This document shows, piece by piece, positions 1 to 8,191 of a stretch of DNA of 64,000 nucleotides. The notes beneath the pieces are model-generated. The model was given only the letters and a program-made list of their open reading frames with translations. It had not been told where the DNA came from and made no database searches. This DNA comes from BS150m-G50 sp964517435 (GTDB lineage: Bacteria; CAIWAD01; BS150m-G50). The stretch spans positions 53,708 to 117,707 of the forward strand of contig CAZFEC010000004.1 in the NCBI GenBank assembly GCA_964517435.1, written 5' to 3'. The position numbers were made by a program, and so were the translations under genes. How positions within the stretch are numbered: the stretch's first letter is position 1; each line of letters begins with the position of its first letter.

Positions 1-1
1 A

Positions 2-1357
2 GCGCAACGCATCCGCCTGGCGACGCAGATCGGTTCACAGCTGGTAGGGGTGCTCTACATTCTGGATGAACCAAGCATCGGCCTGCACCAGCGTGATAAC
101 AACCGGCTGCTCGATACGCTCAAGAAGCTGCGCGACCTGGGCAACACCGTGCTGGTCGTGGAACACGATCGTGATACAATCGAAGCGGCCGATCATGTAA
201 TCGACCTGGGACCGGGCGCTGGTGAACATGGCGGCGAGGTGGTGGCGGCCGGTACTCCCAAGCAGATCGCCCGCTCCCGAGATTCGATCACCGGTGCTTT
301 CCTGATGGGGCGGGAAAAGATCGCCCTGCCGGAGCGCCGCCGTCGCGGAAACGGCAAAAAGCTGCTGCTGAAAGGCGCTTCGGGCAACAACCTGCGCAAC
401 CTAAACACCGTTTTCCCGCTGGGCAAGCTGATCTGCGTCACCGGCGTCTCCGGGTCGGGCAAATCCACGCTGGTCAACGAAACGCTCTATCCGCTGCTCG
501 CCAACCGGCTGCAGAAGGCGCACCGCACCGTGCTGCCCTACACCGGCATCGAAGGTCTGGAGCACCTGGACAAGGTTATCGACATCGATCAATCGCCGAT
601 CGGCCGTACGCCCCGCTCCAATCCCGCGACCTATACCGGCATGTTCACCTTCATCCGGGAGCTGTTCGCCATGTTACCGGAAGCGAAGATGCGGGGATAC
701 AAACCGGGCCGATTCAGCTTCAATGTCAAAGGCGGGCGCTGCGAAGCGTGCGAGGGTGACGGTATCCGCAAGATCGAGATGCACTTCCTCCCCGACGTCT
801 ATGTCACCTGCGAGATCTGTCACGGCCGCCGCTACAACCGCGAAACCCTCGAGGTGCGCTACAAGGGCAAGTCGATCGCCGATGTGCTGGAGATGACGGT
901 GGAAGAGGCGCTCACCTTCTTCGCTCCCATTCCGCGGGTCGCGACCCGCCTGCAGACACTCTTCGATGTCGGGTTGGGCTACATTCACCTGGGGCAGCAG
1001 GCGACGACTCTTTCCGGCGGTGAGGCGCAACGGGTGAAGCTGTCGACGGAACTCTCCAAAACCGCCACCGGGCGCACTTTCTACATCCTCGACGAACCGA
1101 CCACCGGCTTGCATTTCGCCGATATCCGCCAGTTGCTGGAGGTGCTCAACCGCCTGGTGGAACGCGGTAATACCGTCGTCGTCATCGAACATAACCTGGA
1201 TGTCATCAAGACCGCCGACCATATCATCGACCTGGGTCCCGAAGGCGGCGACGCCGGCGGCCGGATCATCGTTACCGGTTCACCGGAACGGATTGCCAAA
1301 TCCACCAACTCCCATACCGGTTACTACCTGCGTCAGCTACTCGCCGGCAACGACTGA
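2..1357 (+). CDS. uvrA: UvrA, excinuclease ABC subunit A (5'-truncated by window edge)
   Basis: C-terminal half of the DNA-damage recognition ATPase of nucleotide excision repair. The frame is open to the window edge, and its first residues (AQRIRLATQIGS) are the tail of an ABC signature motif, so only about 452 codons of a protein that usually has about 940 are present. The visible order is: Walker B of the first ATPase (YILDEPSIGLH, about residues 19-29 of the visible part), second Walker A (GVSGSGKST), zinc-binding CEAC...CEIC segment, second signature LSGGEAQRVKL, and Walker B YILDEPTTGLH with a following EH. All key residues look intact. It ends in TGA. The next gene lies about 210 bp downstream behind its own promoter-like sequence. 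Identification is certain from the motifs. One GTGATACA octamer lies at 171-178. Confidence 0.98.
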   Translation, partial: AQRIRLATQIGSQLVGVLYILDEPSIGLHQRDNNRLLDTLKKLRDLGNTVLVVEHDRDTIEAADHVIDLGPGAGEHGGEVVAAGTPKQIARSRDSITGAFLMGREKIALPERRRRGNGKKLLLKGASGNNLRNLNTVFPLGKLICVTGVSGSGKSTLVNETLYPLLANRLQKAHRTVLPYTGIEGLEHLDKVIDIDQSPIGRTPRSNPATYTGMFTFIRELFAMLPEAKMRGYKPGRFSFNVKGGRCEACEGDGIRKIEMHFLPDVYVTCEICHGRRYNRETLEVRYKGKSIADVLEMTVEEALTFFAPIPRVATRLQTLFDVGLGYIHLGQQATTLSGGEAQRVKLSTELSKTATGRTFYILDEPTTGLHFADIRQLLEVLNRLVERGNTVVVIEHNLDVIKTADHIIDLGPEGGDAGGRIIVTGSPERIAKSTNSHTGYYLRQLLAGND

Positions 1358-1418
1358 AACCGGCCACCTGAAGGCTTTCAAGCCTGAGAACCCGCTGTTC
1401 AACGCCGTTCAGGTCAAT

Positions 1419-1447
1419 TTGACTTTTGACTTCTCATGCACTATCTT
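1419..1447 (+). promoter_or_regulatory. Candidate sigma-70-type promoter for ecfT-truA
   Basis: TTGACT at 1419-1424 and TATCTT at 1442-1447 are separated by exactly 17 bp. It lies in the AT-richer gap after uvrA and about 120 bp before the ecfT start, followed by a leader that can fold. This is a consensus match only. Confidence 0.5.
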
Positions 1448-1472
1448 GATTAGTTAATAATGCGGAACTTAA

Positions 1473-1555
1473 GGCAGGTTAAGCTGTTTGGAGACCCGGA
1501 CGGTCCGCCTTCCGGACCAATACCGCTCCGACCTGCCCACGACATCGCCGGAGCG
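1473..1555 (+). promoter_or_regulatory. Candidate structured 5' leader ahead of ecfT
   Basis: Three complementary pairs are visible between the candidate promoter and the ecfT ribosome-binding region. GGCAGGT (1473-1479) pairs with ACCTGCC (1531-1537). GGTCCG (1502-1507) pairs with CGGACC (1513-1518). CGCTCCG (1524-1530) pairs with CGGAGCG (1549-1555). The first and third pairs interlock, so they must form either a pseudoknot or alternative folds, as in riboswitches. ECF transporter genes often have riboswitches, but I do not recognise a known class here. Confidence 0.35.
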
Positions 1556-1566
1556 AGAGAGCTGAG

Positions 1567-2316
1567 GTGGTTCAAGTGAAGTTGTTACAGGGTTTCGATC
1601 AACGTTCCCTGGCTTGGACCGGCCTCATGTTGTTGACCCTGCTGCTGGCGATGCACAGCTGGTTACCGCTGTTGCTCTTTTCCATCTGTCTGCTCACCGT
1701 GATCCAAATCGCGATTCCGAATCCCCGCGCGGTCTGGCAACGTTTGGCCGGCTTCTACTGGTTCTATTTGTTGAACTTCCTTTTCATTCTGTTCTTCCTG
1801 GACGCTGCTTTCAGCGCCGGGGACTGGCAGGGCTGGCGCGCCACCCGCTGGGGTTGGGCGGCTTTTTACACGCTGCGTCTGATCGACATTATCGCGCTGA
1901 TGCTTCTGCTGGCGCATTGGCTGCAGGCCGAACAGCTGCTGCTCAGCGTGATCAGCGGTACACAGCGCTGGCGACCGGGACGGGCTCTACTCCAGCGCCT
2001 GCTCTGGACGCTGCTCTTCGCCTACCATTTCCTGCCGCTGATGCGTCGCGACGTGCAACGGATGCGGCTGGGAGTGCTGGCGCGGGGATTGTCCTTCCAG
2101 GGCGCGCTGCGGCAGCGCTGGCGGGTTTACCTGTCCTTCCTGGTTCCGCTGCTGAATTCGCTGTTCAGGCGAGCGGAGGCGCTGGTGAGCGTGCTGGCCA
2201 CCCGGCATTTCAATCCCGGGAGCGAACGTACCATGTATCACATCTTCAGACTCCGGGGGCGTGACTGGACGCTGGCCGGCGCGGCAACGCTGGGTTGTGG
2301 ATGGGCGATCCTATGA
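1567..2316 (+). CDS. ecfT: EcfT/CbiQ-family transmembrane component of an energy-coupling factor transporter
   Basis: Predicted 249-residue inner-membrane protein with several hydrophobic segments in the N-terminal half. In the C-terminal half is a cytoplasmic coupling region with the two Ala-Arg motifs typical of the EcfT/CbiQ family (VLARGLSF and VLATRHFN, about residues 174-181 and 213-220). These contact the EcfA ATPases in ECF vitamin or metal importers. The start is GTG after a purine-rich GAGAGAGCTGAGG stretch; a second GTG lies 9 bp on. No EcfA ATPase or substrate-binding EcfS is adjacent, so the substrate cannot be inferred and partners must be encoded elsewhere. The stop overlaps the truA start as ATGA, suggesting translational coupling. 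An octamer copy lies at 2234-2241. Confidence 0.85.
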   Translation: MVQVKLLQGFDQRSLAWTGLMLLTLLLAMHSWLPLLLFSICLLTVIQIAIPNPRAVWQRLAGFYWFYLLNFLFILFFLDAAFSAGDWQGWRATRWGWAAFYTLRLIDIIALMLLLAHWLQAEQLLLSVISGTQRWRPGRALLQRLLWTLLFAYHFLPLMRRDVQRMRLGVLARGLSFQGALRQRWRVYLSFLVPLLNSLFRRAEALVSVLATRHFNPGSERTMYHIFRLRGRDWTLAGAATLGCGWAIL

Positions 2317-3134
2317 GTGTCCGCAGCAATATCCTGCTCGACCTCGAGTACGACGGCACCGCTTTTTACGGCTGGCAGCAACAGGCCGACCGGCGTACGG
2401 TGCAGGGTGTACTGCTGGATCATCTGAACTATCTGTTCGGCGACAGCGTAGTGTTGACCGGGGCGGGCCGCACCGACCGGGGCGTACACGCGCTGCACAT
2501 GCCCGCTTCCTTTGTCTGCGACGGGATTGTACCGCCGGAGCGGTTGACCCGGGCGCTGCGGGCGCATCTGCCGGATGACCTGCACCTGCTGGGCCAGCGC
2601 GAGGTACCGGAGGATTTCAACGCCCGTTTCAGCGCGCAGCGGCGTTCCTATCGTTACCTGGTCGCTCTGCGGCGTTCGGTGTTCGCGCGCAACCACGCCT
2701 GGTGGCAGGAGCAGGCACCTGATTTCGACCGGCTGGAGTCAGCGGCCCGGCTGTTCAAAGGCCGTCACGACTTCAGCGCGTTCTGCAAGACCAGTTCGCT
2801 GCCACCAGCGCCGGAATGCGAGATCGCGGAGAGCTGTTGGCATCGCCGGGGAGACTGGCTGGTGTATCACATTACGGCCAACCGCTTTCTGCATCACATG
2901 GTGCGCTCACAGGTCGGTCTCATGATGGCAATCGGACGGGGGGAGTCGCCGGAGTCGCTGCTGGAGCAGGCCTTATTTACGGGCGAACGGCAGCTGCTGC
3001 CGCAGATGGCGCCTCCGCACGGCCTCTATCTGGCCGGGGTGGAGTACCCCGAGTTCACTATCGGTGAGCTCTATGGCAATGACTTTAATGTGACTGTTGA
3101 TACAAACGCAGAAGCTGGTAATTCCGGTTCCTGA
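2313..3134 (+). CDS. truA: tRNA pseudouridine(38-40) synthase TruA
   Basis: Isomerises uridines in the tRNA anticodon stem-loop to pseudouridine. The N-terminus LEYDGTAFYGWQ and the catalytic aspartate motif GAGRTDRGVHAL (about residues 50-61) are family hallmarks, and the C-terminal half keeps the expected hydrophobic core with HHMVRSQVG. The 273-residue length is normal. I chose ATG 2313 because it overlaps the ecfT stop as ATGA and gives the usual short N-terminus; TTG 2295 and ATG 2301 are in frame upstream. An octamer lies at 2873-2880. Confidence 0.96.
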   Translation: MSVRSNILLDLEYDGTAFYGWQQQADRRTVQGVLLDHLNYLFGDSVVLTGAGRTDRGVHALHMPASFVCDGIVPPERLTRALRAHLPDDLHLLGQREVPEDFNARFSAQRRSYRYLVALRRSVFARNHAWWQEQAPDFDRLESAARLFKGRHDFSAFCKTSSLPPAPECEIAESCWHRRGDWLVYHITANRFLHHMVRSQVGLMMAIGRGESPESLLEQALFTGERQLLPQMAPPHGLYLAGVEYPEFTIGELYGNDFNVTVDTNAEAGNSGS

Positions 3135-3212
3135 GGAAAACGACGGAACGCAGCCGGCTCCAGGCCGGTCGCGCACCAGCGCTTCCGGGAATCGAACACA
3201 GGAGGTTACGAC

Positions 3213-3857
3213 GTGAAATTCTTCATCGATACCGCCAATATCGAGGAGATCAAAGAGGCCGCGGCCATCGGTATTCTCGATGGCGTTACTACCAATCCCT
3301 CGCTGATCGCTCGTGAAAACCGGGAACCCATTGGTCTGTTGCGCGAGATCTGCGAGATCGTGGACGGCCCCATCAGTGCTGAAGTGGTCGCGCTCGATTG
3401 CGACGGGATGGTGAAAGAAGGTCGGGAGCTGGCCAAGCTCCATACCAACATCACCATCAAGGTGCCGATGACGACTGAAGGTCTGAAAGCAGTCAAGATT
3501 TTCACTGCCGAGGGAATTAAAACCAACATGACCCTGATCTTCAGCTCGCCCCAGGCACTGCTGGCCGCCAAAGCGGGAGCCACCTTCATCAGTCCCTTCG
3601 TGGGCAGGTTGGATGATATCAGCACGCCCGGCATCGAGCTGGTGGATGAAATCATGACGGTGTATGCCAACTACACTTACACCACCGAAGTGATCGTGGC
3701 TTCGATACGCAACCCGCTGCATGTGGTGGAGGCCGCGCAGATCGGTGCCGACATCGCCACGATTCCATTCAAGGTAATCCAGCAGTTGACGCAACACCCC
3801 CTGACCACTATTGGCATCGAGAAGTTTCTGCAGGACTGGGAGAAAGTTCCGCACTGA
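3213..3857 (+). CDS. tal: Small-type transaldolase (TalC/fructose-6-phosphate aldolase family)
   Basis: A 214-residue class I aldolase of the short transaldolase subfamily, moving a dihydroxyacetone unit in the non-oxidative pentose phosphate pathway. Visible markers are the N-terminus MKFFIDTAN, the DGVTTNPSL motif, and NITIKVPMT, whose lysine (about residue 86) is the Schiff-base residue. Family members are either transaldolase or fructose-6-phosphate aldolase, and sequence alone does not separate them securely. It starts at GTG after a strong AGGAGGT (about 3200-3206). One base separates its stop from the next start, suggesting one transcript. Confidence 0.94.
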   Translation: MKFFIDTANIEEIKEAAAIGILDGVTTNPSLIARENREPIGLLREICEIVDGPISAEVVALDCDGMVKEGRELAKLHTNITIKVPMTTEGLKAVKIFTAEGIKTNMTLIFSSPQALLAAKAGATFISPFVGRLDDISTPGIELVDEIMTVYANYTYTTEVIVASIRNPLHVVEAAQIGADIATIPFKVIQQLTQHPLTTIGIEKFLQDWEKVPH

Positions 3858-3858
3858 G

Positions 3859-5040
3859 ATGTTGAAACGAAATCTGTTACCGCTGTTACTCGGAACCCTG
3901 TTGGGTCTGTTGCTGCTGGGTATGTTCAACCGGCTGCTGCAGCCGGAGGACTCCACGGCTGTATCACGCGGCGACAGCATTATCACCGTCGCGGCTGTAG
4001 CGCAGGAAACGACGCAGGAAATCAGCCTGCACCGCGCCAACAGCATTACTAACGCGGTAATCCTGGTGGAAGACGCTGTGGTCGGCATCAATGTGATACA
4101 AGTAAAGCGCTATGTATCACGTTCGCCGTTCAGCCACGATCCTTTCTTCCGCAACTTTTTCCCCGACCGCGTTTATGAACAGCCGGTGGAAAATCTGGGT
4201 TCCGGATTCCTGATCAGCGAGGACGGCTACCTGCTCACCAACGAGCATGTGATACATAACGCCACTCAGATCGTGGTGACGCTGCCGGATTCACGGGAAT
4301 ATGAAGCGGAGTTGATCGGCGCGGACTTCGCGGCCGACGTCGCCCTGTTGAAGATCGAGGTGGAAGAGCTGCCGTTCCTCTGCTTTGGTGATTCAGACCA
4401 GCTGCTGATCGGTGAATGGGTGATCGCACTCGGCAATCCCTACGGTCTGTTCGCGGTTAATGACAAACCGGCGGTCACGGTGGGTGTGGTCAGCGCGGTC
4501 GAACGCGATTTCGGTCTGCAAAGCAACCGCCGCATCTACAAGGACATGATCCAGACCGATGCTTCCATCAATCCGGGCAACAGCGGGGGGCCGCTGGTCA
4601 ATGCGCTGGGCGAGTTGGTTGGCATGAACACGATGATCTACAGCGAGAGCGGCGGCTCGATCGGGCTCGGTTTCGCGATCCCCGCCAATCGGCTCCAGGA
4701 GGTGGTTGCCGACCTGAAGCGGTTCGGCAAAGTGCAGCGCGATTACTGGACGGGCATTTACGTGCAGGACATTAATTCGCTGATCGCGCTTTCGCTCAAC
4801 TACCCGCGCGAGAGCGGCACCATCATTACTGAGATCGAGCCTGACTCGCCCGGTGAAGAAGCCGCTCTGCAGGTATCGGACATAATTATGCGTTTCAACG
4901 ACAACGTGATACACGACAGCCGGGATCTGGAACGGCTGCTCCTGAGCGAAGACCTGCGTGTCGGTGATGCGATAGAATTCACAATCTTCAGAAACGGCGA
5001 CACACTCCAACGCCGTGTGATTCTGAAACAGAGGAACTGA
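3859..5040 (+). CDS. HtrA/DegP-family trypsin-like serine protease with one PDZ domain
   Basis: Envelope quality-control protease. An N-terminal hydrophobic segment (about residues 5-23) looks like an uncleaved signal anchor or signal peptide. The catalytic domain has His in TNEHVIHN (about 130), Asp in AADVALLKI (about 160) and Ser in NPGNSGGPL (about 240). A single PDZ-like domain follows (about residues 300-390), so the architecture is DegS/HhoA-like, not the two-PDZ DegP form. I chose ATG 3859, one base after the transaldolase stop; upstream in-frame codons would overlap that gene and break the signal sequence. Four octamer copies fall in its first 400 bp (3960, 4093, 4113, 4249) and a fifth at 4906, the densest cluster in the window. 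Confidence 0.94.
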   Translation: MLKRNLLPLLLGTLLGLLLLGMFNRLLQPEDSTAVSRGDSIITVAAVAQETTQEISLHRANSITNAVILVEDAVVGINVIQVKRYVSRSPFSHDPFFRNFFPDRVYEQPVENLGSGFLISEDGYLLTNEHVIHNATQIVVTLPDSREYEAELIGADFAADVALLKIEVEELPFLCFGDSDQLLIGEWVIALGNPYGLFAVNDKPAVTVGVVSAVERDFGLQSNRRIYKDMIQTDASINPGNSGGPLVNALGELVGMNTMIYSESGGSIGLGFAIPANRLQEVVADLKRFGKVQRDYWTGIYVQDINSLIALSLNYPRESGTIITEIEPDSPGEEAALQVSDIIMRFNDNVIHDSRDLERLLLSEDLRVGDAIEFTIFRNGDTLQRRVILKQRN

Positions 5041-5051
5041 CGGAGGATAGT

Positions 5052-5756
5052 TTGGAGAAAAAAGAGCTTCTCTACGAAGGCAAGGCCAAGCGGCTCTACG
5101 CGACGCGGGATGAAAGCCTGTTGATCCAGGAGTTTAAAGACGATCTGGTAATCGAGCATGGCAAGCGCAAAACCAAGTTCAAGGACAAAGGCAGCATCAA
5201 TAACCGGTTCTCCGCCTTTATGTTCGAGTATCTGGAGAACTACCACATTCCGACCCACTTCCAGAAGGTGCTCCGGAAGAATTCGATGATCGTCAAACGC
5301 ATGGAAATGATTCCGATTGAGGTAGCGGTACGCAACCTCGCGGCCGGGGCTATGACCCGACGTTACAATCTCGAGGATGGCCAACAGCTGGACTACCCCG
5401 TCATCGAGCATTTTCTCAAGGATGATTCCCTGTCGGATCCGCTTGTCAACGACTACCACTGTTTTGCCTTCGGGCTGGCCACGACTGATGAGATGCGGGC
5501 GATCAACCGTCTGGCTTCCAAGGTGAACGCCATTCTGCGCTCCTTCTTTCAGCGCCGGAGCCTGGTGCTGGTGGATCTGAAGATGGAGTTCGGCAAGGTC
5601 GACGGTCAGATCACACTGGCGGATGAAGTGTCACCCGACGTGATGCGCATCCGCGACAGCAAATCCGGCAAGAAGTACGGCGGCGACCGTTTCCGTTACG
5701 AGATGGGAAATGTCGCGGAGTCTTACGTCGAACTGGCCGAGAGGGTGATCAGGTAG
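5052..5756 (+). CDS. purC: Phosphoribosylaminoimidazole-succinocarboxamide synthase (SAICAR synthetase)
   Basis: Joins aspartate to CAIR with ATP in purine synthesis. The N-terminus (LLYEGKAKRLY), KDKGSINN, RNLAAGAMTRRY, DLKMEFG and LADEVSPDVMRI are diagnostic, and 234 residues is full length for the bacterial single-domain enzyme. It starts with TTG at 5052 behind CGGAGGA (5041-5047) and ends with TAG, which shows TAG serves as a normal stop in this genome. It leads a compact run in which two phospholipid genes separate it from purS and purQ. It is one of few genes in this block without an octamer copy. Confidence 0.97.
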   Translation: MEKKELLYEGKAKRLYATRDESLLIQEFKDDLVIEHGKRKTKFKDKGSINNRFSAFMFEYLENYHIPTHFQKVLRKNSMIVKRMEMIPIEVAVRNLAAGAMTRRYNLEDGQQLDYPVIEHFLKDDSLSDPLVNDYHCFAFGLATTDEMRAINRLASKVNAILRSFFQRRSLVLVDLKMEFGKVDGQITLADEVSPDVMRIRDSKSGKKYGGDRFRYEMGNVAESYVELAERVIR

Positions 5757-5758
5757 GC

Positions 5759-6397
5759 ATGGCCAGGGACGCTTATCCGCTTCTGGGCTGGATGAGCGCG
5801 CTGTGCGGCGTGCTGGCGCTGGTGTGGCTGTTCGGAGATTGCGGCGCCTGTGCCGTGGCTGCGGCGACTGTACTGGGCGGCATGGGTGCGGTAGCGTTTT
5901 TCTTCCGCGACCCGCACCGTGATACACCGGCCGCTCCGAACGCGGTGATTTCCGCCGCCGACGGACGCGTGCTGCATGTACGCGAGGTCTACGAACCGGA
6001 GTTCTTTCAAGACACCGTCACCCAGGTCGCGGTTTTCATGTCGCCGCTGGATGTTCATGTCAACCGGATACCGCTGGATGGCACCGTGGCTCTGGTGGCG
6101 CATCATCCGGGCAGGCACGGAGCGGCTTTTCGCAGCAAGGCCGACGCCGCTAACGAACACGCCCTGGTCGCCATCAAGAGTGATCGGTTTGACGTGCTGG
6201 TAAAGCAGATCGCCGGTTCCGTCGCCCGTCGCATCGTAGTCGATGTGCAGCCGGGCGATGAGGTCAAATGCGGCCGTCGGCTGGGTATGATCCGGTTCGG
6301 TTCGCGGGTGGATCTGCTCTTTCCCCGCCGGGTGCGGGTAAAAGTGGCACCGGGCTACCGGGTGAAGGCGGGTGTCACCGTGATTGGAGAAACATGA
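5759..6397 (+). CDS. psd: Phosphatidylserine decarboxylase, short form
   Basis: Makes phosphatidylethanolamine from phosphatidylserine at the membrane. It is 212 residues, the compact Psd type, with an N-terminal membrane stretch (about residues 9-48) and FFRDPHR. The motif FMSPLDVHVNRIP is conserved. The autocatalytic cleavage site that creates the pyruvoyl cofactor is the GS in IRFGSRVDL (about residue 181). It starts 2 bp after purC and overlaps pssA, which makes its substrate. An octamer lies at 5919-5926. Confidence 0.96.
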   Translation: MARDAYPLLGWMSALCGVLALVWLFGDCGACAVAAATVLGGMGAVAFFFRDPHRDTPAAPNAVISAADGRVLHVREVYEPEFFQDTVTQVAVFMSPLDVHVNRIPLDGTVALVAHHPGRHGAAFRSKADAANEHALVAIKSDRFDVLVKQIAGSVARRIVVDVQPGDEVKCGRRLGMIRFGSRVDLLFPRRVRVKVAPGYRVKAGVTVIGET

Positions 6398-7167
6398 TGA
6401 AGAGAAATGTACGCGCCTTTGCTCCCAGCTTCCTGACTGTTACCAACATCCTGCTGGGTTTCGGAGCCATCGTCGCCGCCGCCAACCATAGCAATTACCA
6501 GCTGGCGGCGGTGTTGATCATCACCGCGGCGGTAATCGACGCGCTGGACGGCAAGGTGGCGCGCTTCATGAACAGCAGTTGTGATTTCGGCCGCGAACTG
6601 GATTCGCTGGCGGATGTCGTATCCTTCGGGGTTGCTCCCGCCTACCTGATCTATGCCAGCTGTTTTGCCTGGCTGGAACGTGGCAATCCGGCCGGCAACC
6701 TGCTGGCGATCGCTGTCGCCGCCACACCACTGGTGTTCGGCGCGCTGCGCCTGGCCCGGTTCAATCTGGTGGAACAGGAAGGAGAGCACCGCGATTCTTT
6801 CGCCGGTCTGCCGATTCCCGCCGCGGCGGTGACTCTGACCTCGTTCATCCTCTTCAACTACCGGATCTGGGGCCGGATGGAACTCGCGGTGCTGATGGTG
6901 CCGCTGGTACTGGGTGTGTCGTTGCTGATGGCTTCGCGGGTCAGTTACCAGGCGATGCCGCGTCTGACCTTTCGTGATACACGCCATAACCTGATCAAAC
7001 TGATCATAGTGCTGGCGGGTGTGCTGGCCCTGATCGTGTTCAAATCCCTGGCGCTCTTTCCGCTCACGCTGCTGTACCTGCTGGTCGGTATCATCCGCAG
7101 CCTGCACCGGGCACCCGTCACGAACCAGGTTGAGGAAGAGGACGCGTTCAACGACACTGTCTTCTAG
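6394..7167 (+). CDS. pssA: CDP-diacylglycerol-serine O-phosphatidyltransferase
   Basis: Forms phosphatidylserine from CDP-diacylglycerol and serine. The CDP-alcohol phosphatidyltransferase signature is complete: DALDGKVAR followed by GRELDSLAD (about residues 49-73). The protein has about seven to eight hydrophobic segments and 257 residues. I chose ATG 6394, overlapping the psd stop by four bases; ATG 6397 directly follows and is equally possible. It ends in TAG. With psd it forms a two-step route to phosphatidylethanolamine inside the purine gene run. An octamer lies at 6974-6981. Confidence 0.96.
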   Translation: MMKRNVRAFAPSFLTVTNILLGFGAIVAAANHSNYQLAAVLIITAAVIDALDGKVARFMNSSCDFGRELDSLADVVSFGVAPAYLIYASCFAWLERGNPAGNLLAIAVAATPLVFGALRLARFNLVEQEGEHRDSFAGLPIPAAAVTLTSFILFNYRIWGRMELAVLMVPLVLGVSLLMASRVSYQAMPRLTFRDTRHNLIKLIIVLAGVLALIVFKSLALFPLTLLYLLVGIIRSLHRAPVTNQVEEEDAFNDTVF

Positions 7168-7253
7168 GGCGCATGCGAACCAGACTCTCGGATAACTGAG
7201 CCGGAGATTGTGATACAAACCACCCCCTCAACAAGCAGGAGCTACACCGATCG

Positions 7254-7502
7254 ATGAAATCCGCAAGAATCTATGTTTCCCTCAAGCCCGACATCCTCGA
7301 TCCGCAGGGCAAAACAATCCACCACGCCCTGGAGACGCTTGGGTTCAAGGATGTCGCCGGCTGTCGCGTCGGTAAGTACATTGAACTGGAGTTCCCGGAT
7401 CTGCCCGATCAGGAAATCAATTCCCGGGTCGAGAAGATGTGCAAACGCCTGCTGGTGAATCCGGTGATGGAGAGCTGGCGCGTGGAGGTGGTGGAGGTTT
7501 GA
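7254..7502 (+). CDS. purS: Phosphoribosylformylglycinamidine synthase subunit PurS
   Basis: Small 82-residue subunit of the three-part FGAM synthase (PurL-PurQ-PurS). It bridges the glutaminase and the synthetase. Recognisable features are YVSLKPDILDPQGKTI, the central GF..V...RVGKYIEL segment, and LLVNPVMESWRVE at the C-terminus. An SD-like CAGGAG lies about 10 bases upstream. The stop overlaps the purQ start as TGATG. The 86-bp gap before it, after pssA, holds an intergenic octamer at 7210-7217. purL is not in the window. Confidence 0.95.
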   Translation: MKSARIYVSLKPDILDPQGKTIHHALETLGFKDVAGCRVGKYIELEFPDLPDQEINSRVEKMCKRLLVNPVMESWRVEVVEV

Positions 7503-8191
7503 TGCGCTTTGCGATAGTTGTCTTCCCGGGCTCCAACTGCGATCGTGATACACATCATGCGTTGATCGACCTCGGCTGTGAGGTAGAGTACATCTGGTAC
7601 CGTGACTCACACACTCACGAGTACGATGCGATTGTCATCCCCGGCGGTTTTTCCTACGGCGATTATCTGCGCACCGGCGCCATCGCCGCGACGGCGCCCG
7701 TCATGCGCGCCCTGCGTGAGGATTGCGAGCGGGGAAAACCGGTCATCGGCATCTGCAACGGTTTCCAGATTCTGCTGGAGAGCGGCCTGTTACCGGGGGC
7801 TTTGCTCACCAATCGCGATCTCAAGTTCATCTGTCACGACGTGCATCTGATCAGCGGGAACCGCGATTCCTTCTTCACCAGCGCGGTCACGCCCGGTCAG
7901 GTGCTCAAAATGCCGATCGCTCACCACACCGGTAACTACTACGCCGATCCGGAAGTGGTTGCCGAACTGGAGGACTCCGATCGCATCCTTTTCCGCTATT
8001 GTGATACAAATGGCGCCGTCACTCCCACAAGCAATCCCAATGGATCCGTCGGCAACATCGCCGGGATCCTCAACCCGGCGGGCAATGTGCTCGGCATGAT
8101 GCCGCACCCGGAGCGCGCCGCCGCCACGGAGGTGGGCAGCGATGACGGCACACTGATATTCAAATCAATGCTGGAGTGCGTGATTGTCTGA
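7502..8191 (+). CDS. purQ: Phosphoribosylformylglycinamidine synthase, glutaminase subunit PurQ
   Basis: Class I glutamine amidotransferase that supplies ammonia to PurL. Its 229 residues begin FAIVVFPGSNCDRD. The nucleophile cysteine is in GICNGFQ (about residue 86), and the His-Glu of the triad are in MMPHPERA (about 200-207). The start ATG overlaps the purS stop by one base, indicating coupled translation. Octamer copies at 7545-7552 and 8001-8008 encode parts of DRDTHH and CDTNGA, both reading as Asp-Thr. Confidence 0.97.
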   Translation: MRFAIVVFPGSNCDRDTHHALIDLGCEVEYIWYRDSHTHEYDAIVIPGGFSYGDYLRTGAIAATAPVMRALREDCERGKPVIGICNGFQILLESGLLPGALLTNRDLKFICHDVHLISGNRDSFFTSAVTPGQVLKMPIAHHTGNYYADPEVVAELEDSDRILFRYCDTNGAVTPTSNPNGSVGNIAGILNPAGNVLGMMPHPERAAATEVGSDDGTLIFKSMLECVIV

